64,000 bases of DNA from Pontibacterium sinense (GTDB lineage Bacteria; Pseudomonadota; Gammaproteobacteria; Pseudomonadales; Balneatricaceae): assembly GCF_015209595.1 (NCBI RefSeq), contig NZ_JADEYS010000001.1, forward strand, positions 62,001 through 126,000, written 5' to 3'. The position numbers and the translations under genes were made by a program. The notes beneath the pieces were generated by a model that was not told the DNA's origin, did no database searches, and saw nothing but the letters and a program-made list of their open reading frames with translations. This document shows positions 21,484-31,663 of the stretch, piece by piece; positions within the stretch are counted from its first letter, which is position 1; the number at the start of each line of letters is the position of its first letter.

Positions 21484-22110
21484 GTGGCCAGACGAACCAA
21501 AGAGCAAGCGGAACAAACGAAGCAGGCATTGCTGGATACAGCGCTTGAGATGTTCAGTCAGCAGGGAATCAGTCAGACCAGTCTGAAGTCGATTGCGGCG
21601 GGGGCTGACGTGACGCATGGCGCGCTGTACTGGCATTTCAAGAACCGGAGAGATCTGGTTGAAAACCTGTATCACGAACGACGCCTGCCATTGGATGAAG
21701 TGTTTCTTGATCAGCTTCAGGCTGCGCGTCAAAGTGCGGTGGTTGCGATTAAGCAGTTTCTGTTGGAGTGGTTTGATCTGGTGTTGGGAGATGATAGCTA
21801 TCGCCAACGCTGGCAAGTGTTCCATCAACAGAACGGTGTAGCCTGCCCTGAGTTGGAAAGTTTGTCTGAGCAGATCAGGGAAGAGAGAGCTCAGTGGCTG
21901 GTAAGTCTGGGCAAATTGGTTAAAAAAGCGCGTAAGCAAAAGCAGATTGCGGCGAAACCCAATAAAGGTAAGCCGGATCTGCTGGCGGATAACTTGCTGG
22001 TGCTGATGTACAGCCTGATCAACACATCACTGATGACGCCTGCTTTGTGCAAAGGTCACAAGCAGGCGGAACAAGTGATAGATACCTATCTGAAAGGGGT
22101 GAGTCGTTAG
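21484..22110 (+). CDS. TetR-family transcriptional regulator (AcrR-like)
   Basis: The 208-residue regulator starts with GTG behind AGGAG. The N-terminal HTH (ALLDTALEMFSQQGISQTSL, then THGALYWHFKNRRDLVENLY) is typical of TetR repressors, and this version resembles those controlling multidrug efflux such as AcrR/TtgR. The ligand-binding domain is variable. No efflux operon is adjacent: upstream is an M48 protease and downstream, convergent, is rsmD. Its target is therefore unknown and may be itself. Confidence 0.85.
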   Translation: MARRTKEQAEQTKQALLDTALEMFSQQGISQTSLKSIAAGADVTHGALYWHFKNRRDLVENLYHERRLPLDEVFLDQLQAARQSAVVAIKQFLLEWFDLVLGDDSYRQRWQVFHQQNGVACPELESLSEQIREERAQWLVSLGKLVKKARKQKQIAAKPNKGKPDLLADNLLVLMYSLINTSLMTPALCKGHKQAEQVIDTYLKGVSR

Positions 22111-22135
22111 CCCCTCTCACCGTGTTGGTTGAAGA

Positions 22136-22753
22136 TCAGGATTGATCTTCGCGAATAAACAGCTGATAGCGTACCTGACCGGCTTCCTTTTGACGGTGAG
22201 GGTGCCAGTGAGCGGGTGCGATGCTATCACGCAGCTCTGATTCTGTTTCTACGTAGATCACGGCTTCAGCCGCCAACAGTCCCTGCCTTTCCAGTAATTC
22301 ACAGCAGGGTGCGGCCAGATCTTTATGGAAGGGAGGGTCCATAAAGATGATGTCGTATTGTTGTTCCTGTCCCGCACAGCGATTTTCCAGCCAATTGAGC
22401 ACTGAATCCTGCACCACTTCCGCTTTATTGCATTTAAGCAGCTGAAGATTGTTGCGTAGCTGGCGTACGACAGACGGTTCCTGATCGATAAAGGTGACTG
22501 TTTCAGCACCACGTGACAATGCCTCCAGACCCAGCGCGCCGCTTCCACTGAAGAGGTCCAGACAATGCGCGCCCGCGATATAGGGCTGCAGCCAGTTAAA
22601 GAGTGTTTCACGTACCCGGTCCGGTGTCGGGCGTAATCCCGGCACGGGCGTGAACGAGACACGGCGACCGCGCCACTCCCCTCCAATGATGCGTAGCTGA
22701 GAGGTTTTTTCTGTGGTCGGGATGTTTCTTCGGGGGGCGTTTCGTCTTCCCAT
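22136..22753 (-). CDS. rsmD: 16S rRNA (guanine966-N2)-methyltransferase
   Basis: This 205-residue class I methyltransferase shows the SAM motif CLDLFSGSGALGLEALSRGA and the catalytic DPPF motif (IIFMDPPFH). RsmD methylates G966 of 16S rRNA in assembled 30S subunits. It follows the degenerate M16 gene by 18 bp and is probably co-transcribed with it, divergent from ftsY, as in many pseudomonads and relatives. Confidence 0.93.
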   Translation of the reverse strand: MGRRNAPRRNIPTTEKTSQLRIIGGEWRGRRVSFTPVPGLRPTPDRVRETLFNWLQPYIAGAHCLDLFSGSGALGLEALSRGAETVTFIDQEPSVVRQLRNNLQLLKCNKAEVVQDSVLNWLENRCAGQEQQYDIIFMDPPFHKDLAAPCCELLERQGLLAAEAVIYVETESELRDSIAPAHWHPHRQKEAGQVRYQLFIREDQS

Positions 22754-22771
22754 TGAAGGTCTGGCTCACTC

Positions 22772-23980
22772 TTAATTAGCGGATGTACGGTTAGCTAACC
22801 GGATGCGGATCTGATTATCTGGCTGAACGCTGGCTTTGGCTAGTTTCACGATGTTGGAAATATCCACGCTACCGAGCCTTTTGCTGTAGGTATTTAGCGT
22901 ATCAGCAGGCAAACCGTAAAACGCAACTTGTTGCAGAGCACTGATCTGGTTGCGCTCCTCTGTCATTCGCTCTCGCCACTGGCTGATTACCTGATCACGA
23001 CTGTTTTCGGCCAGTTCTGGTGTGATTCGATTCTCAAGTGCCTGCATTAAATTGTCCAGGGGCTGGTCGGCATGCAGCAGCAAGGCTCGATAACCAACAT
23101 CTTCCAACGATGACCAAAGCTGTCGATACTCAAACTTCAGACTGGTGCTGGTTTGAGCCAACGCATTCTGCAGGGTGTGAGCGGCAAGTTTATGCACAAT
23201 GAAGTCAGCACTGTTGCGTACCGGAATCTCAGCGCCGACAAGCAAATGATAACGACGGTCATTACCTGACGGCAGAATCTTCTCAAGCTGACTGCTGGCG
23301 ATATTCCGATCCGGGCGGGTGGACGGCACCAGTCGTGGCGGCTGATCCATCAGCTGTTCGGCCAACTCATCGCTGTCGTTTCCACTGATGAAAAAGCGCG
23401 CGTTATTCAGCATGCTTTGATAACGGCTATTGAGCAGCGCCAGGGGATCGCTCAGTTCACCACCTGTCAGCTGCTGAAAATAGCTGTTGAGCAGCTGATT
23501 ATTGGTCTTGTGTGATTGCAGGTAATCACGGGCTTTCAGTTTCTCCAACACCGGTTGCCAGCGACTGGCTTCGATAGGAGACAGTAATCCGTTAAACAGG
23601 GACGACCAGTCAGGTAAATTGTCCTGATCTTCCCACTGGAACGTCAGAATCAGTTGATCGGGAGCCTGCTGGAGCTGGTATTCGATACCTTCTGGAAGAA
23701 CCTGTGCAGCCATTTGATTCTCCAGCACCTGCGCGAGCAGTGTTTGGAGCTGCTTTTCGCTGCGGGTGAGTGCGCCGCCGGTAGGAAGCAAAACGGCTAC
23801 GTTAGTCTGCTCAGATTCATTCTCAACCCAATAGATAGGGAGCTTTTCGGCACTATTGAGTTCCAGGTAGTCGGGTTCCCGGCTGCCCATCGTTGCCAGA
23901 TACAGTACGGCGAATGCGGACAGCCACACCAGTATTTTCAGGTAGGTGCGATTAAACAGAGGCTGATAGGGTTCAGACAT
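22772..23980 (-). CDS. Membrane-anchored M16-like protein lacking the zinc motif
   Basis: This 402-residue protein has one N-terminal membrane anchor (LKILVWLSAFAVLYLAT, residues 14-30) with the rest predicted outside the cytoplasm. The body has the feel and position of an M16 insulysin-type fold: gammaproteobacteria often encode M16 proteins between ftsY and rsmD. I see no HxxEH zinc motif; the equivalent helix reads RSEKQLQTLLAQVLENQM. It is therefore likely a non-catalytic homologue. In relatives two such proteins, one active and one not, form a pair. The active partner is not in this window. Confidence 0.65.
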   Translation of the reverse strand: MSEPYQPLFNRTYLKILVWLSAFAVLYLATMGSREPDYLELNSAEKLPIYWVENESEQTNVAVLLPTGGALTRSEKQLQTLLAQVLENQMAAQVLPEGIEYQLQQAPDQLILTFQWEDQDNLPDWSSLFNGLLSPIEASRWQPVLEKLKARDYLQSHKTNNQLLNSYFQQLTGGELSDPLALLNSRYQSMLNNARFFISGNDSDELAEQLMDQPPRLVPSTRPDRNIASSQLEKILPSGNDRRYHLLVGAEIPVRNSADFIVHKLAAHTLQNALAQTSTSLKFEYRQLWSSLEDVGYRALLLHADQPLDNLMQALENRITPELAENSRDQVISQWRERMTEERNQISALQQVAFYGLPADTLNTYSKRLGSVDISNIVKLAKASVQPDNQIRIRLANRTSAN

Positions 23981-24266
23981 AAGTCTCTACTGTCCTTTCC
24001 TTTGTATGGATATTGGTGCTCTATGATAAGATACCGGGCGGTAATTCAAAAAGACTCCTGCATAAAAGTTTATCTGCAACGAGTCAGCGTTATATTGAGC
24101 TGGTCTTCTTTATCACTATTCGGGTTTTTTCACCGGATTACAACAGCATAGACCCTCGTCAGACGCCGGAACCTAATTTATTAATTTATGCGCTTGTATC
24201 ACAGTATTGGCAACAACTGACGATGATTATATCGGTTGGGGTTGCGTACTGTATTGAGGAACACTG

Positions 24267-25655
<1,389 letters not shown>

Positions 25656-25672
25656 TAAAAAGAGTACAACGG

Positions 25673-26332
25673 ATGATCCGTTTCGATAGAGTCGGTAAAC
25701 GCTTTGTCACCGGGCAGGATGCCCTGAGTGATATCAGTTTTGACCTGAAGCATGGGGAAATGGCTTTCCTCACAGGGCACTCTGGGGCGGGTAAAAGTAC
25801 TCTGCTGAAACTGATCATGCTGATGGAAAGGCCAACACAGGGCAGTGTCTTTGTCGGTGATCAGGACCTCTCCAGCCTGAAAAGCAGTGAAATTCCATAT
25901 CTACGCCGCAAGATTGGTGTGGTGTTTCAGAATCATCAGCTGTTGTTTGATCGCACTGTGTTTGACAACATTGCGCTGCCGCTGGAGATCTCCGGTTACT
26001 CGCCGGAAGATGCAGCACGCCGTGTCCGTGCTGCATTGGATAAAGTAGGTCTGCTCACCAAAGAGAAGATGACACCGGTTATGTTATCCACTGGTGAGCA
26101 GCAGCGCGTGGGTATCGCGCGCGCGATTGTGAATAAACCTGAGCTGCTGTTGGCGGATGAGCCGACGGGAAACCTTGACCCGTCACTCTCGGAAGAGATC
26201 ATGCGCCTGTTTATGGAATTTAATCGTCACGGGACCACCGTGCTGATTGCCAGCCATGACCTCAACCTGATCTCCCGGATGCGTAACCGTATCCTGACTC
26301 TGAAAGGCGGGAGGCTGGTCGCCGGTGCCTAA
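25673..26332 (+). CDS. ftsE: Cell division ATP-binding protein FtsE
   Basis: This 219-residue ABC ATPase works with FtsX at the divisome to activate peptidoglycan hydrolases. Walker A is GHSGAGKST, the signature region LSTGEQQRVGIARAIV, and Walker B LLLADEPTGNLD, all at expected spacing. The start lies 17 bp after the ftsY stop. Its stop overlaps the GTG start of ftsX by eight bases, so the two are translationally coupled. Confidence 0.95.
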   Translation: MIRFDRVGKRFVTGQDALSDISFDLKHGEMAFLTGHSGAGKSTLLKLIMLMERPTQGSVFVGDQDLSSLKSSEIPYLRRKIGVVFQNHQLLFDRTVFDNIALPLEISGYSPEDAARRVRAALDKVGLLTKEKMTPVMLSTGEQQRVGIARAIVNKPELLLADEPTGNLDPSLSEEIMRLFMEFNRHGTTVLIASHDLNLISRMRNRILTLKGGRLVAGA

Positions 26333-27380
26333 TCGTACGGATGAACGTCGCCGGGGTGCTGTGCGTCAGCCATCGGCCAGTGCCACGCGTCAAACCAAGC
26401 AAGCGGCACCTGCACCACAAGCGCCGCCGCAAAAAGGGGCTGAGCGTCACAAGATCAGGTTTGCTGACCAGCGCCGAAACTGGACCCGCAATCACGTCAA
26501 TGTTGCCGCGAAGGCGTATCACCGTCTCTGGGCATCCCCGCTCTCCACATTTATGACACTGGCCGTACTGGCGATTGCACTGGCGTTACCGGGTGCGTTA
26601 CTCGCGGGTCTGAAAAACTTGCAGGAACTGAGTGCGAACTGGGGCGCAGAGCCTCGTATCTCGTTGTATCTGCATACCGAAGTGCAAAACGACAAAGCGG
26701 AACAGTTGAGCCGTGAATTGTTATTGCGCAATGATCTGGCAGCGGTTGAACTGATCAGCCGTGATCAGGGATTGCTGGAGTTCCGCCAAAGTACGGGTCT
26801 GGAAGATGTCTTACAGTATCTATCGGATAACCCACTCCCTACCGTGATTGTTGTCTTACCGTTAGATAAGAGCGCCACGGCGTTACCGATCTTACGGGAG
26901 AAACTGGCAGCTATGCCGGAAGTCGACGAGGCGGTGCTGGATATGGAATGGGTGCAGCGCCTGTCAGCCTTTGTGGCCGTGTCTGAACGCGGTGTTTTGG
27001 TCTTTGGTACGCTACTGGCCTTCGCTGTGTTGATGGTGGTGGGTAATACCATTCGTTTGCTGATCGAAAATCGCCGTGATGAAATTGTCGTCGCCAAGCT
27101 GGTGGGTGCCACCAATGCTTGGGTGAGACGTCCGTTTCTTTACACCGGCGCATGGTTCGGTCTGCTGGGTGGCGTAATCGCGTGGGTGTTAATCCAGGTG
27201 AGCCTGCTGCTCTTGGAACCGCCGGTTGAGCGTCTTGCTGAGTTGTACGAAAGCCAGTTCGAAATCAGTGGGCTGGGTTGGCAGGGATCTATCCTGCTGA
27301 TTCTGGTGAGTACATTGCTGGGGCTGGCCGGGTCGTGGCTTGCTGTCGGTCGACATTTACGCGAAGTTGAACCGCGGTAA
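26325..27380 (+). CDS. ftsX: Cell division permease-like protein FtsX
   Basis: This 351-residue protein is about the length of E. coli FtsX (352). A GTG start overlaps the ftsE stop. It has a long basic cytoplasmic N-terminus (about 75 residues) and a first membrane helix around residue 85 (TFMTLAVLAIALALPGALLAG). A periplasmic loop that would contact EnvC-like activators follows, then three C-terminal helices (GVLVFGTLLAFAVLMVVG, WFGLLGGVIAWVLIQV, SILLILVSTLLGLAG). It transmits FtsE ATPase cycles to cell-wall hydrolysis at the septum. Confidence 0.95.
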   Translation: MPNRTDERRRGAVRQPSASATRQTKQAAPAPQAPPQKGAERHKIRFADQRRNWTRNHVNVAAKAYHRLWASPLSTFMTLAVLAIALALPGALLAGLKNLQELSANWGAEPRISLYLHTEVQNDKAEQLSRELLLRNDLAAVELISRDQGLLEFRQSTGLEDVLQYLSDNPLPTVIVVLPLDKSATALPILREKLAAMPEVDEAVLDMEWVQRLSAFVAVSERGVLVFGTLLAFAVLMVVGNTIRLLIENRRDEIVVAKLVGATNAWVRRPFLYTGAWFGLLGGVIAWVLIQVSLLLLEPPVERLAELYESQFEISGLGWQGSILLILVSTLLGLAGSWLAVGRHLREVEPR

Positions 27381-27565
27381 CTAAAGCCCTCTGGTATGCG
27401 CTTTACCCCCCGTTTTTGCCATCATTCGGCCATTGTTGCATTTGCCGAACGCAGATTTGCTTGATTTATCTTCATATGAGGCGAATCTGCGCCTTCAGTG
27501 CCTTGTAATCTGTATGCATCCCCGCTAATTTACACTGTTCTCTTCGGGCGCAATTGCCCGTGTTG

Positions 27566-27592
27566 GAACTAAATCCTGCTAGGCGGGTCATA
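27566..27592 (+). promoter_or_regulatory. Candidate sigma-E promoter of rpoH
   Basis: GAACTA, a 16-bp spacer, then TCATA resembles the RpoE consensus (GAACTT-N16-TCTGA) and lies 44 bp before the rpoH start. E. coli rpoH has a comparable sigma-E promoter (P3). A second, weaker heat-shock-like pair CTTGTAA/CCCCGCTA at 27502-27527 is also visible. A CGGGC/GCCCG hairpin sits between them at 27545-27560. Confidence 0.4.
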
Positions 27593-27635
27593 TTGGCGAG
27601 TTTATTTTCGTCATATGCTATGAGGTCAAAATAAG

Positions 27636-28490
27636 TTGAGCAAAAGCTTACAAGTCATCACAAACCTCTCTCCGGGTCAGAATCTGGATGCTTACGTGCA
27701 GTCGGTCAGCTCGATCGCTGTGCTGAGCGTAGAAGAGGAACGTAAACTGGCGGACCGTCTGTTTTACGAAGAAGATGTGGAAGCAGCCCGTCAGCTGGTT
27801 ATGTCCCATCTGCGATTTGTTGTGCATGTGGCGAGATCTTATTCTGGTTATGGTTTGCCGCTGGGTGATCTGATTCAGGAAGGTAACGTGGGACTGATGA
27901 AAGCGGTACGCCGTTTTGATCCGACCATGGGTGTGCGTCTGGTGTCGTTTGCCGTGCACTGGATCAAAGCTGAAATGCACGAGTTTATCCTGCGAAACTG
28001 GCGTATCGTAAAAGTGGCGACCACTAAAGCACAGCGTAAGCTGTTCTTTAACCTGCGTTCCATGAAGAAAGGCCTGACCTGGATGACCAATGACGAAGTC
28101 GATGCCGTGGCTTCTGATCTGGGCGTTGAAGCTAAAGCTGTACGTGAGATGGAAGGACGTCTGGCGGCGCGTGACTCGGCATTTGATGCGCCGGTTGCTG
28201 ACGATGACGAAACCCCTGCCTACGCTCCGGCTAACTATCTCGAAGACATGAGTGCAGACCCTGCGTCTCAGGTTGAAGATGCCAACTGGAAAGCGGACTC
28301 TGAACAGCGTCTGATGGCGGCAATGAAGCAGCTGGATGACCGTAGTCAGGACATCCTGATTCAACGCTGGTTGCATGAAGAGAAAGCAACCTTGCATGAG
28401 CTGGCCGCGAAATATCAGGTCTCCGCAGAACGTATTCGTCAGCTTGAAAAGAACGCTATGAAGAAGATCCGAACCTCCCTGGAGGCTTAA
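27636..28490 (+). CDS. rpoH: Heat-shock sigma factor RpoH (sigma-32)
   Basis: This is a 284-residue sigma factor. Region 2 includes [26 protein letters not shown]. The RpoH-specific box between regions 2 and 3 is present ([17 protein letters not shown]), and the region 4 HTH is [21 protein letters not shown]. The start is TTG at 27636, ten bases after GAGG; no ATG fits the family N-terminus. It directs transcription of chaperone and protease genes. It follows ftsX after a 255-bp regulatory region and is closed by a strong terminator. Confidence 0.95.
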   Translation: MSKSLQVITNLSPGQNLDAYVQSVSSIAVLSVEEERKLADRLFYEEDVEAARQLVMSHLRFVVHVARSYSGYGLPLGDLIQEGNVGLMKAVRRFDPTMGVRLVSFAVHWIKAEMHEFILRNWRIVKVATTKAQRKLFFNLRSMKKGLTWMTNDEVDAVASDLGVEAKAVREMEGRLAARDSAFDAPVADDDETPAYAPANYLEDMSADPASQVEDANWKADSEQRLMAAMKQLDDRSQDILIQRWLHEEKATLHELAAKYQVSAERIRQLEKNAMKKIRTSLEA

Positions 28491-28518
28491 AGCGGGGTAG
28501 TTACCCAACGGATCATCG

Positions 28519-28545
28519 AAGAGTCGCTATTACGCGGCTCTTTTT
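28519..28545 (+). terminator. rpoH terminator
   Basis: AAGAGTCGC pairs with GCGGCTCTT (one G-U pair) over a 6-nt loop, followed by a T run. Confidence 0.85.
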
Positions 28546-28650
28546 GTATCTGCCCGTTACGTTTTGTACGCTGTCCGGCGTGATTTCAAATCAAGACGAT
28601 CCCCAACGCTTTGCGCTATAATCCCGCATCACGAGTATCAGAGACAGAAC

Positions 28651-29046
28651 ATGCCTGCATCCATCTTTCTGTTTATTGCCGCCTGTAGCGGATTTATCGC
28701 TGTTGCACTGGGAGCCTTTGGCGCTCACGGCCTGAAAGGCCGGTTGGCACCGTATCTGATGGATGTGTTCCAGACCGGCGTGCAGTACCAGTTCTACCAT
28801 ACATTGGCATTGTTGCTGGTGGCGGTACTGGTATTGCGTCAGAACGGGCGGGCCCTGCGGATTGCAGGCTGGAGCTTCACGCTGGGCATGATTCTGTTCT
28901 CCGGCAGTCTTTATTTGCTGGCCTTAACCGGCACGCATTGGCTGGGTGCGGTGACCCCTATTGGCGGTCTGGCGTTCCTGACCGGCTGGGCTGCACTGGC
29001 ATATTCAGCACTACAACTGAGCAGGAATCCGAACAATGCAGATTAA
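28651..29046 (+). CDS. DUF423 family small membrane protein
   Basis: This 131-residue protein is mostly four hydrophobic helices. The N-terminal motif FIAVALGAFGAHGLKGRL and the GTHWLGAVTPIGGLAFL region are typical of DUF423 (YgdD) proteins of unknown function. The ATG at 28651 is chosen because the family begins here; the open frame extends to 28564. Its end overlaps thiS by 11 bp, so it is co-transcribed with the thiamine genes, although no link to thiamine is known to me. Confidence 0.85.
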   Translation: MPASIFLFIAACSGFIAVALGAFGAHGLKGRLAPYLMDVFQTGVQYQFYHTLALLLVAVLVLRQNGRALRIAGWSFTLGMILFSGSLYLLALTGTHWLGAVTPIGGLAFLTGWAALAYSALQLSRNPNNAD

Positions 29047-29236
29047 TCTTAACGGTGAATCTCTGGATGTACGCGACGGTGCATCACTGATCGATCTGGT
29101 CGAGCAGCTGGGTCTGACCGGCAAACGCATCGCCATCGAGCTCAATATGGAGATCATCCCGCGTAGCGAGCATCCTTCTACGATGCTGGCGCAGAATGAC
29201 ACTGTAGAAATTGTAAATGCGATTGGTGGTGGTTGA
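29036..29236 (+). CDS. thiS: Sulfur carrier protein ThiS
   Basis: This 66-residue ubiquitin-like protein carries the sulfur used to build the thiazole ring of thiamine. The C-terminus ends in the required Gly-Gly (NAIGGG), the site of adenylation and thiocarboxylate formation. It starts within the DUF423 gene and lies 68 bp before thiG, its partner enzyme. Confidence 0.93.
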   Translation: MQINLNGESLDVRDGASLIDLVEQLGLTGKRIAIELNMEIIPRSEHPSTMLAQNDTVEIVNAIGGG

Positions 29237-29304
29237 TCGGTTCAACCTCATTTTTACGCACGCGACAACAGCCATACGATAACGATAAACCTGGGAACAA
29301 TAAG

Positions 29305-30096
29305 ATGTCAGAGCAAGCGAAAGACGCATTAGTAATTGCCGGCAAGAGCTACAACTCCCGTCTGCTGGTAGGTACCGGCAAATATAAAGATCTGGATGAG
29401 ACCCGTGAAGCAATTGAAGCCAGTGGCGCTGAGATTGTGACGGTAGCGGTACGACGTACCAACATCGGTCAGAACCCGGATGAGCCTAACCTGCTGGACG
29501 TTATCACCCCGGACAAATACACCATCCTGCCAAACACCGCAGGCTGCTACACCGCTGATGATGCAGTTCGTACCTGCCGTCTGGCACGTGAACTGATGGA
29601 CGGTCACGATCTGGTTAAGCTGGAAGTATTAGGCGATCAGAAGACGTTGTACCCGAATATGGTTGAAACCATCAAAGCGACTGAAACACTGGTCAAAGAT
29701 GGCTTCAAAGTGATGGTGTACTGTAATGACGATCCAATCGTTGCCAAGCAGCTTGAAGAGATGGGCTGTGTGGCCGTTATGCCGCTGGGCTCCCTGATCG
29801 GTTCCGGTCTGGGCATCCTGAACCCGCATAACATCAAAATCATCATGGAAACCGCTCAGGTTCCGGTACTGGTTGATGCCGGTGTTGGTACTGCTTCTGA
29901 CGCGGCTATCGCGATGGAGATGGGTTGTGAAGGTGTACTGATGAACACCGCGATTGCTGCGGCTAACGATCCTGTGCTGATGGCATCTGCCATGTGCAAA
30001 GCGATCGAAGCGGGCCGTGAAGCGTTTCTGGCCGGTCGTATGCCGCGTAAGAAGTATGCCAGCGCATCGTCTCCAATGGACGGCCTGATCAAGTAA
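29305..30096 (+). CDS. thiG: Thiazole synthase ThiG
   Basis: This 263-residue TIM-barrel enzyme forms thiazole phosphate from DXP, dehydroglycine and ThiS thiocarboxylate. The Schiff-base Lys lies in [10 protein letters not shown], and phosphate-binding loops are seen at [13 protein letters not shown] and [13 protein letters not shown]. The ATG at 29305 was chosen; the frame is open upstream to 29233, but that part overlaps thiS. It is the last gene of a DUF423-thiS-thiG unit closed by a terminator. Confidence 0.94.
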   Translation: MSEQAKDALVIAGKSYNSRLLVGTGKYKDLDETREAIEASGAEIVTVAVRRTNIGQNPDEPNLLDVITPDKYTILPNTAGCYTADDAVRTCRLARELMDGHDLVKLEVLGDQKTLYPNMVETIKATETLVKDGFKVMVYCNDDPIVAKQLEEMGCVAVMPLGSLIGSGLGILNPHNIKIIMETAQVPVLVDAGVGTASDAAIAMEMGCEGVLMNTAIAAANDPVLMASAMCKAIEAGREAFLAGRMPRKKYASASSPMDGLIK

Positions 30097-30118
30097 CACC
30101 CCTAGGGTAATATCCACA

Positions 30119-30151
30119 GGCCCGATGCATCCGTATCGGGCCTTATTATTT
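30119..30151 (+). terminator. Terminator after thiG
   Basis: GGCCCGAT pairs with ATCGGGCC around an 8-nt loop, followed by TTATTATTT. Confidence 0.85.
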
Positions 30152-30176
30152 GTAAGACAGTATTAGACAGATCCCC

Positions 30177-30908
30177 ATGACCGAAGAACAGAACAGCACC
30201 ACACCCGAATCTGAAGCGGGCGAAGAAAAGAAATACATGCGTACCGTCCGCAGCTTTGTCCTGCGTGCAGGCCGTATGACCGAAGGCCAGCAGCGTGGTC
30301 TGGATGAAGCCTGGCCTAAATACGGACTGGATCTGGCAAACGGTGCGATTCAGCTGGATGAAGTATTCGGTCGTGATGCGCCAGTGGTGCTGGAGATCGG
30401 TTTTGGCATGGGCGACTCGTTGCTGTCGATGGCCAAAGATCAGCCAGAGAAAAACTACATCGGCATTGAAGTACACCGTCCGGGTGTTGGCCGTCTGCTG
30501 AACAACGCACAGCTTGAGGGTGTGGATAACATCCGTGTGTATTGTGATGACGCTGTAGAAGTGTTGGCGCAATGCATCCCTGACGGCAGCCTGGATACGC
30601 TGCAGCTGTTCTTCCCTGATCCGTGGCACAAGAAAAAGCATCACAAACGCCGCATCGTGCAGCCAGAATTCGCACAGACGATCCGCCGAAAGCTGAAAGT
30701 GGGTGGTGTTTTCCACATGGCGACGGACTGGGAAAACTACGCAGAGCACATGATGGAAGTGATGAATGTGGCTGAAGGCTACAACAACGTCGCAGGTGAC
30801 GGTCAGTTCTCCCCACAGCCAGAATGGCGTCCGGTCACCAAGTTCCAGAAACGCGGTGAGCGTCTGGGGCATGGAGTCTGGGATCTGATGTTTGAGCGTA
30901 CTGAGTAA
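30177..30908 (+). CDS. trmB: tRNA (guanine46-N7)-methyltransferase
   Basis: This 243-residue SAM enzyme methylates G46 in the variable loop of tRNAs. The SAM site is [15 protein letters not shown], and the family signature [17 protein letters not shown] is intact. An N-terminal Glu-rich extension of about 20 residues precedes the core. It stands alone between two terminators. Confidence 0.94.
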   Translation: MTEEQNSTTPESEAGEEKKYMRTVRSFVLRAGRMTEGQQRGLDEAWPKYGLDLANGAIQLDEVFGRDAPVVLEIGFGMGDSLLSMAKDQPEKNYIGIEVHRPGVGRLLNNAQLEGVDNIRVYCDDAVEVLAQCIPDGSLDTLQLFFPDPWHKKKHHKRRIVQPEFAQTIRRKLKVGGVFHMATDWENYAEHMMEVMNVAEGYNNVAGDGQFSPQPEWRPVTKFQKRGERLGHGVWDLMFERTE

Positions 30909-30925
30909 GTCGGTATTCTCGGACA

Positions 30926-30957
30926 AAAATAAAGGGACCTTCAGGTCCCTTTATTTT
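30926..30957. terminator. Bidirectional terminator between trmB and nqrM
   Basis: A perfect AAAATAAAGGGACCT/AGGTCCCTTTATTTT stem with a two-base centre gives A/T tails on both strands, serving the convergent trmB and nqrM. Confidence 0.9.
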
Positions 30958-30984
30958 TAGATAAGCTGTGGTTGTTTCTGCAGC

Positions 30985-31221
30985 TTACTTCGTCAATTCG
31001 TAAGACAGGCCATCGGTCTTAGCGGCTGCTGTTTGCTCATTTTCGTTTTCGCATTTGTCCGGATCATCGCCGCATACCGGGCAGGTGTAGTCTTTCTCAC
31101 CCAGCGCTTTGCCCACACCACCGCAAGAGCCTTTGATCGGCTTGCGTCCCATCAGTACGCCTACAGATGCACCAATGACAACAACTAACAAAACAACAAA
31201 CGCAAGAAATACAGTTTCCAA
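30985..31221 (-). CDS. nqrM: Na+-NQR maturation factor NqrM
   Basis: This 78-residue protein has one N-terminal membrane helix (VFLAFVVLLVVVIGASVGVLM) and four conserved cysteines in GSCGGVG and TCPVCGDDPDKCE. This matches NqrM (formerly DUF539), which delivers iron to the Cys4 site of the Na+-translocating NADH:quinone reductase. The nqrA-F genes are usually adjacent but are not in this window. The gene implies a sodium-pumping respiratory complex in this organism. Confidence 0.9.
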   Translation of the reverse strand: METVFLAFVVLLVVVIGASVGVLMGRKPIKGSCGGVGKALGEKDYTCPVCGDDPDKCENENEQTAAAKTDGLSYELTK

Positions 31222-31484
31222 GGGCCACCTCCTCGAAGTGGGATAGCGTCGCGAAAGTTGTGCTTATGGCACTGGTATTTCGCGTGCAGCAGATTAAAGA
31301 TCGATTAGCTCTGAAGCCAATATAGGCTGAATTGTGAGCAAGTTTACCACTTTACAGCCGCTTCGTGGGGGCTAAGTCTACCGTTACGCTCAGAAGTTTT
31401 AAAGTGTATTGATTATCCATTTTAAACCATGAAAGCATTAGAGGTGAACGATTAAAAATGTTTAATGTTGGTGTCTCCGGGGGC
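31222..31484. other. Intergenic region upstream of the 576-aa gene
   Basis: I see no gene here. Together with the leader up to 31663 it forms a 442-bp gap between nqrM (minus) and the repeat protein (plus). It is AT-rich around 31380-31470 and ends at the sigma-54-like element below. Confidence 0.5.
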
Positions 31485-31500
31485 CGGTACGTAACTTGCT
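31485..31500 (+). promoter_or_regulatory. Candidate sigma-54 (RpoN) promoter
   Basis: CGGTACG-TAAC-TTGCT matches the -24/-12 consensus TGGCACG-N4-TTGCW with two mismatches and the correct 10-base gap between GG and GC. Transcription would start near 31512, giving a 150-nt leader with a GCGC-T6-GCGC hairpin near 31539. Confidence 0.5.
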
Positions 31501-31663
31501 ATAAGAAAAGGAGTTATTGGGTTGTCGGGGGATTCCGCGCTTTTTTGCGCAGGTTATTGCCGGTTCTGCTCTGTCGCACGCATCACATGCGGAAGGCACT
31601 TGCCGTGAGTATCACCGAGTGACCCCAACACTCACATTTTGAAGCAATAGGCATGGACTGCAT

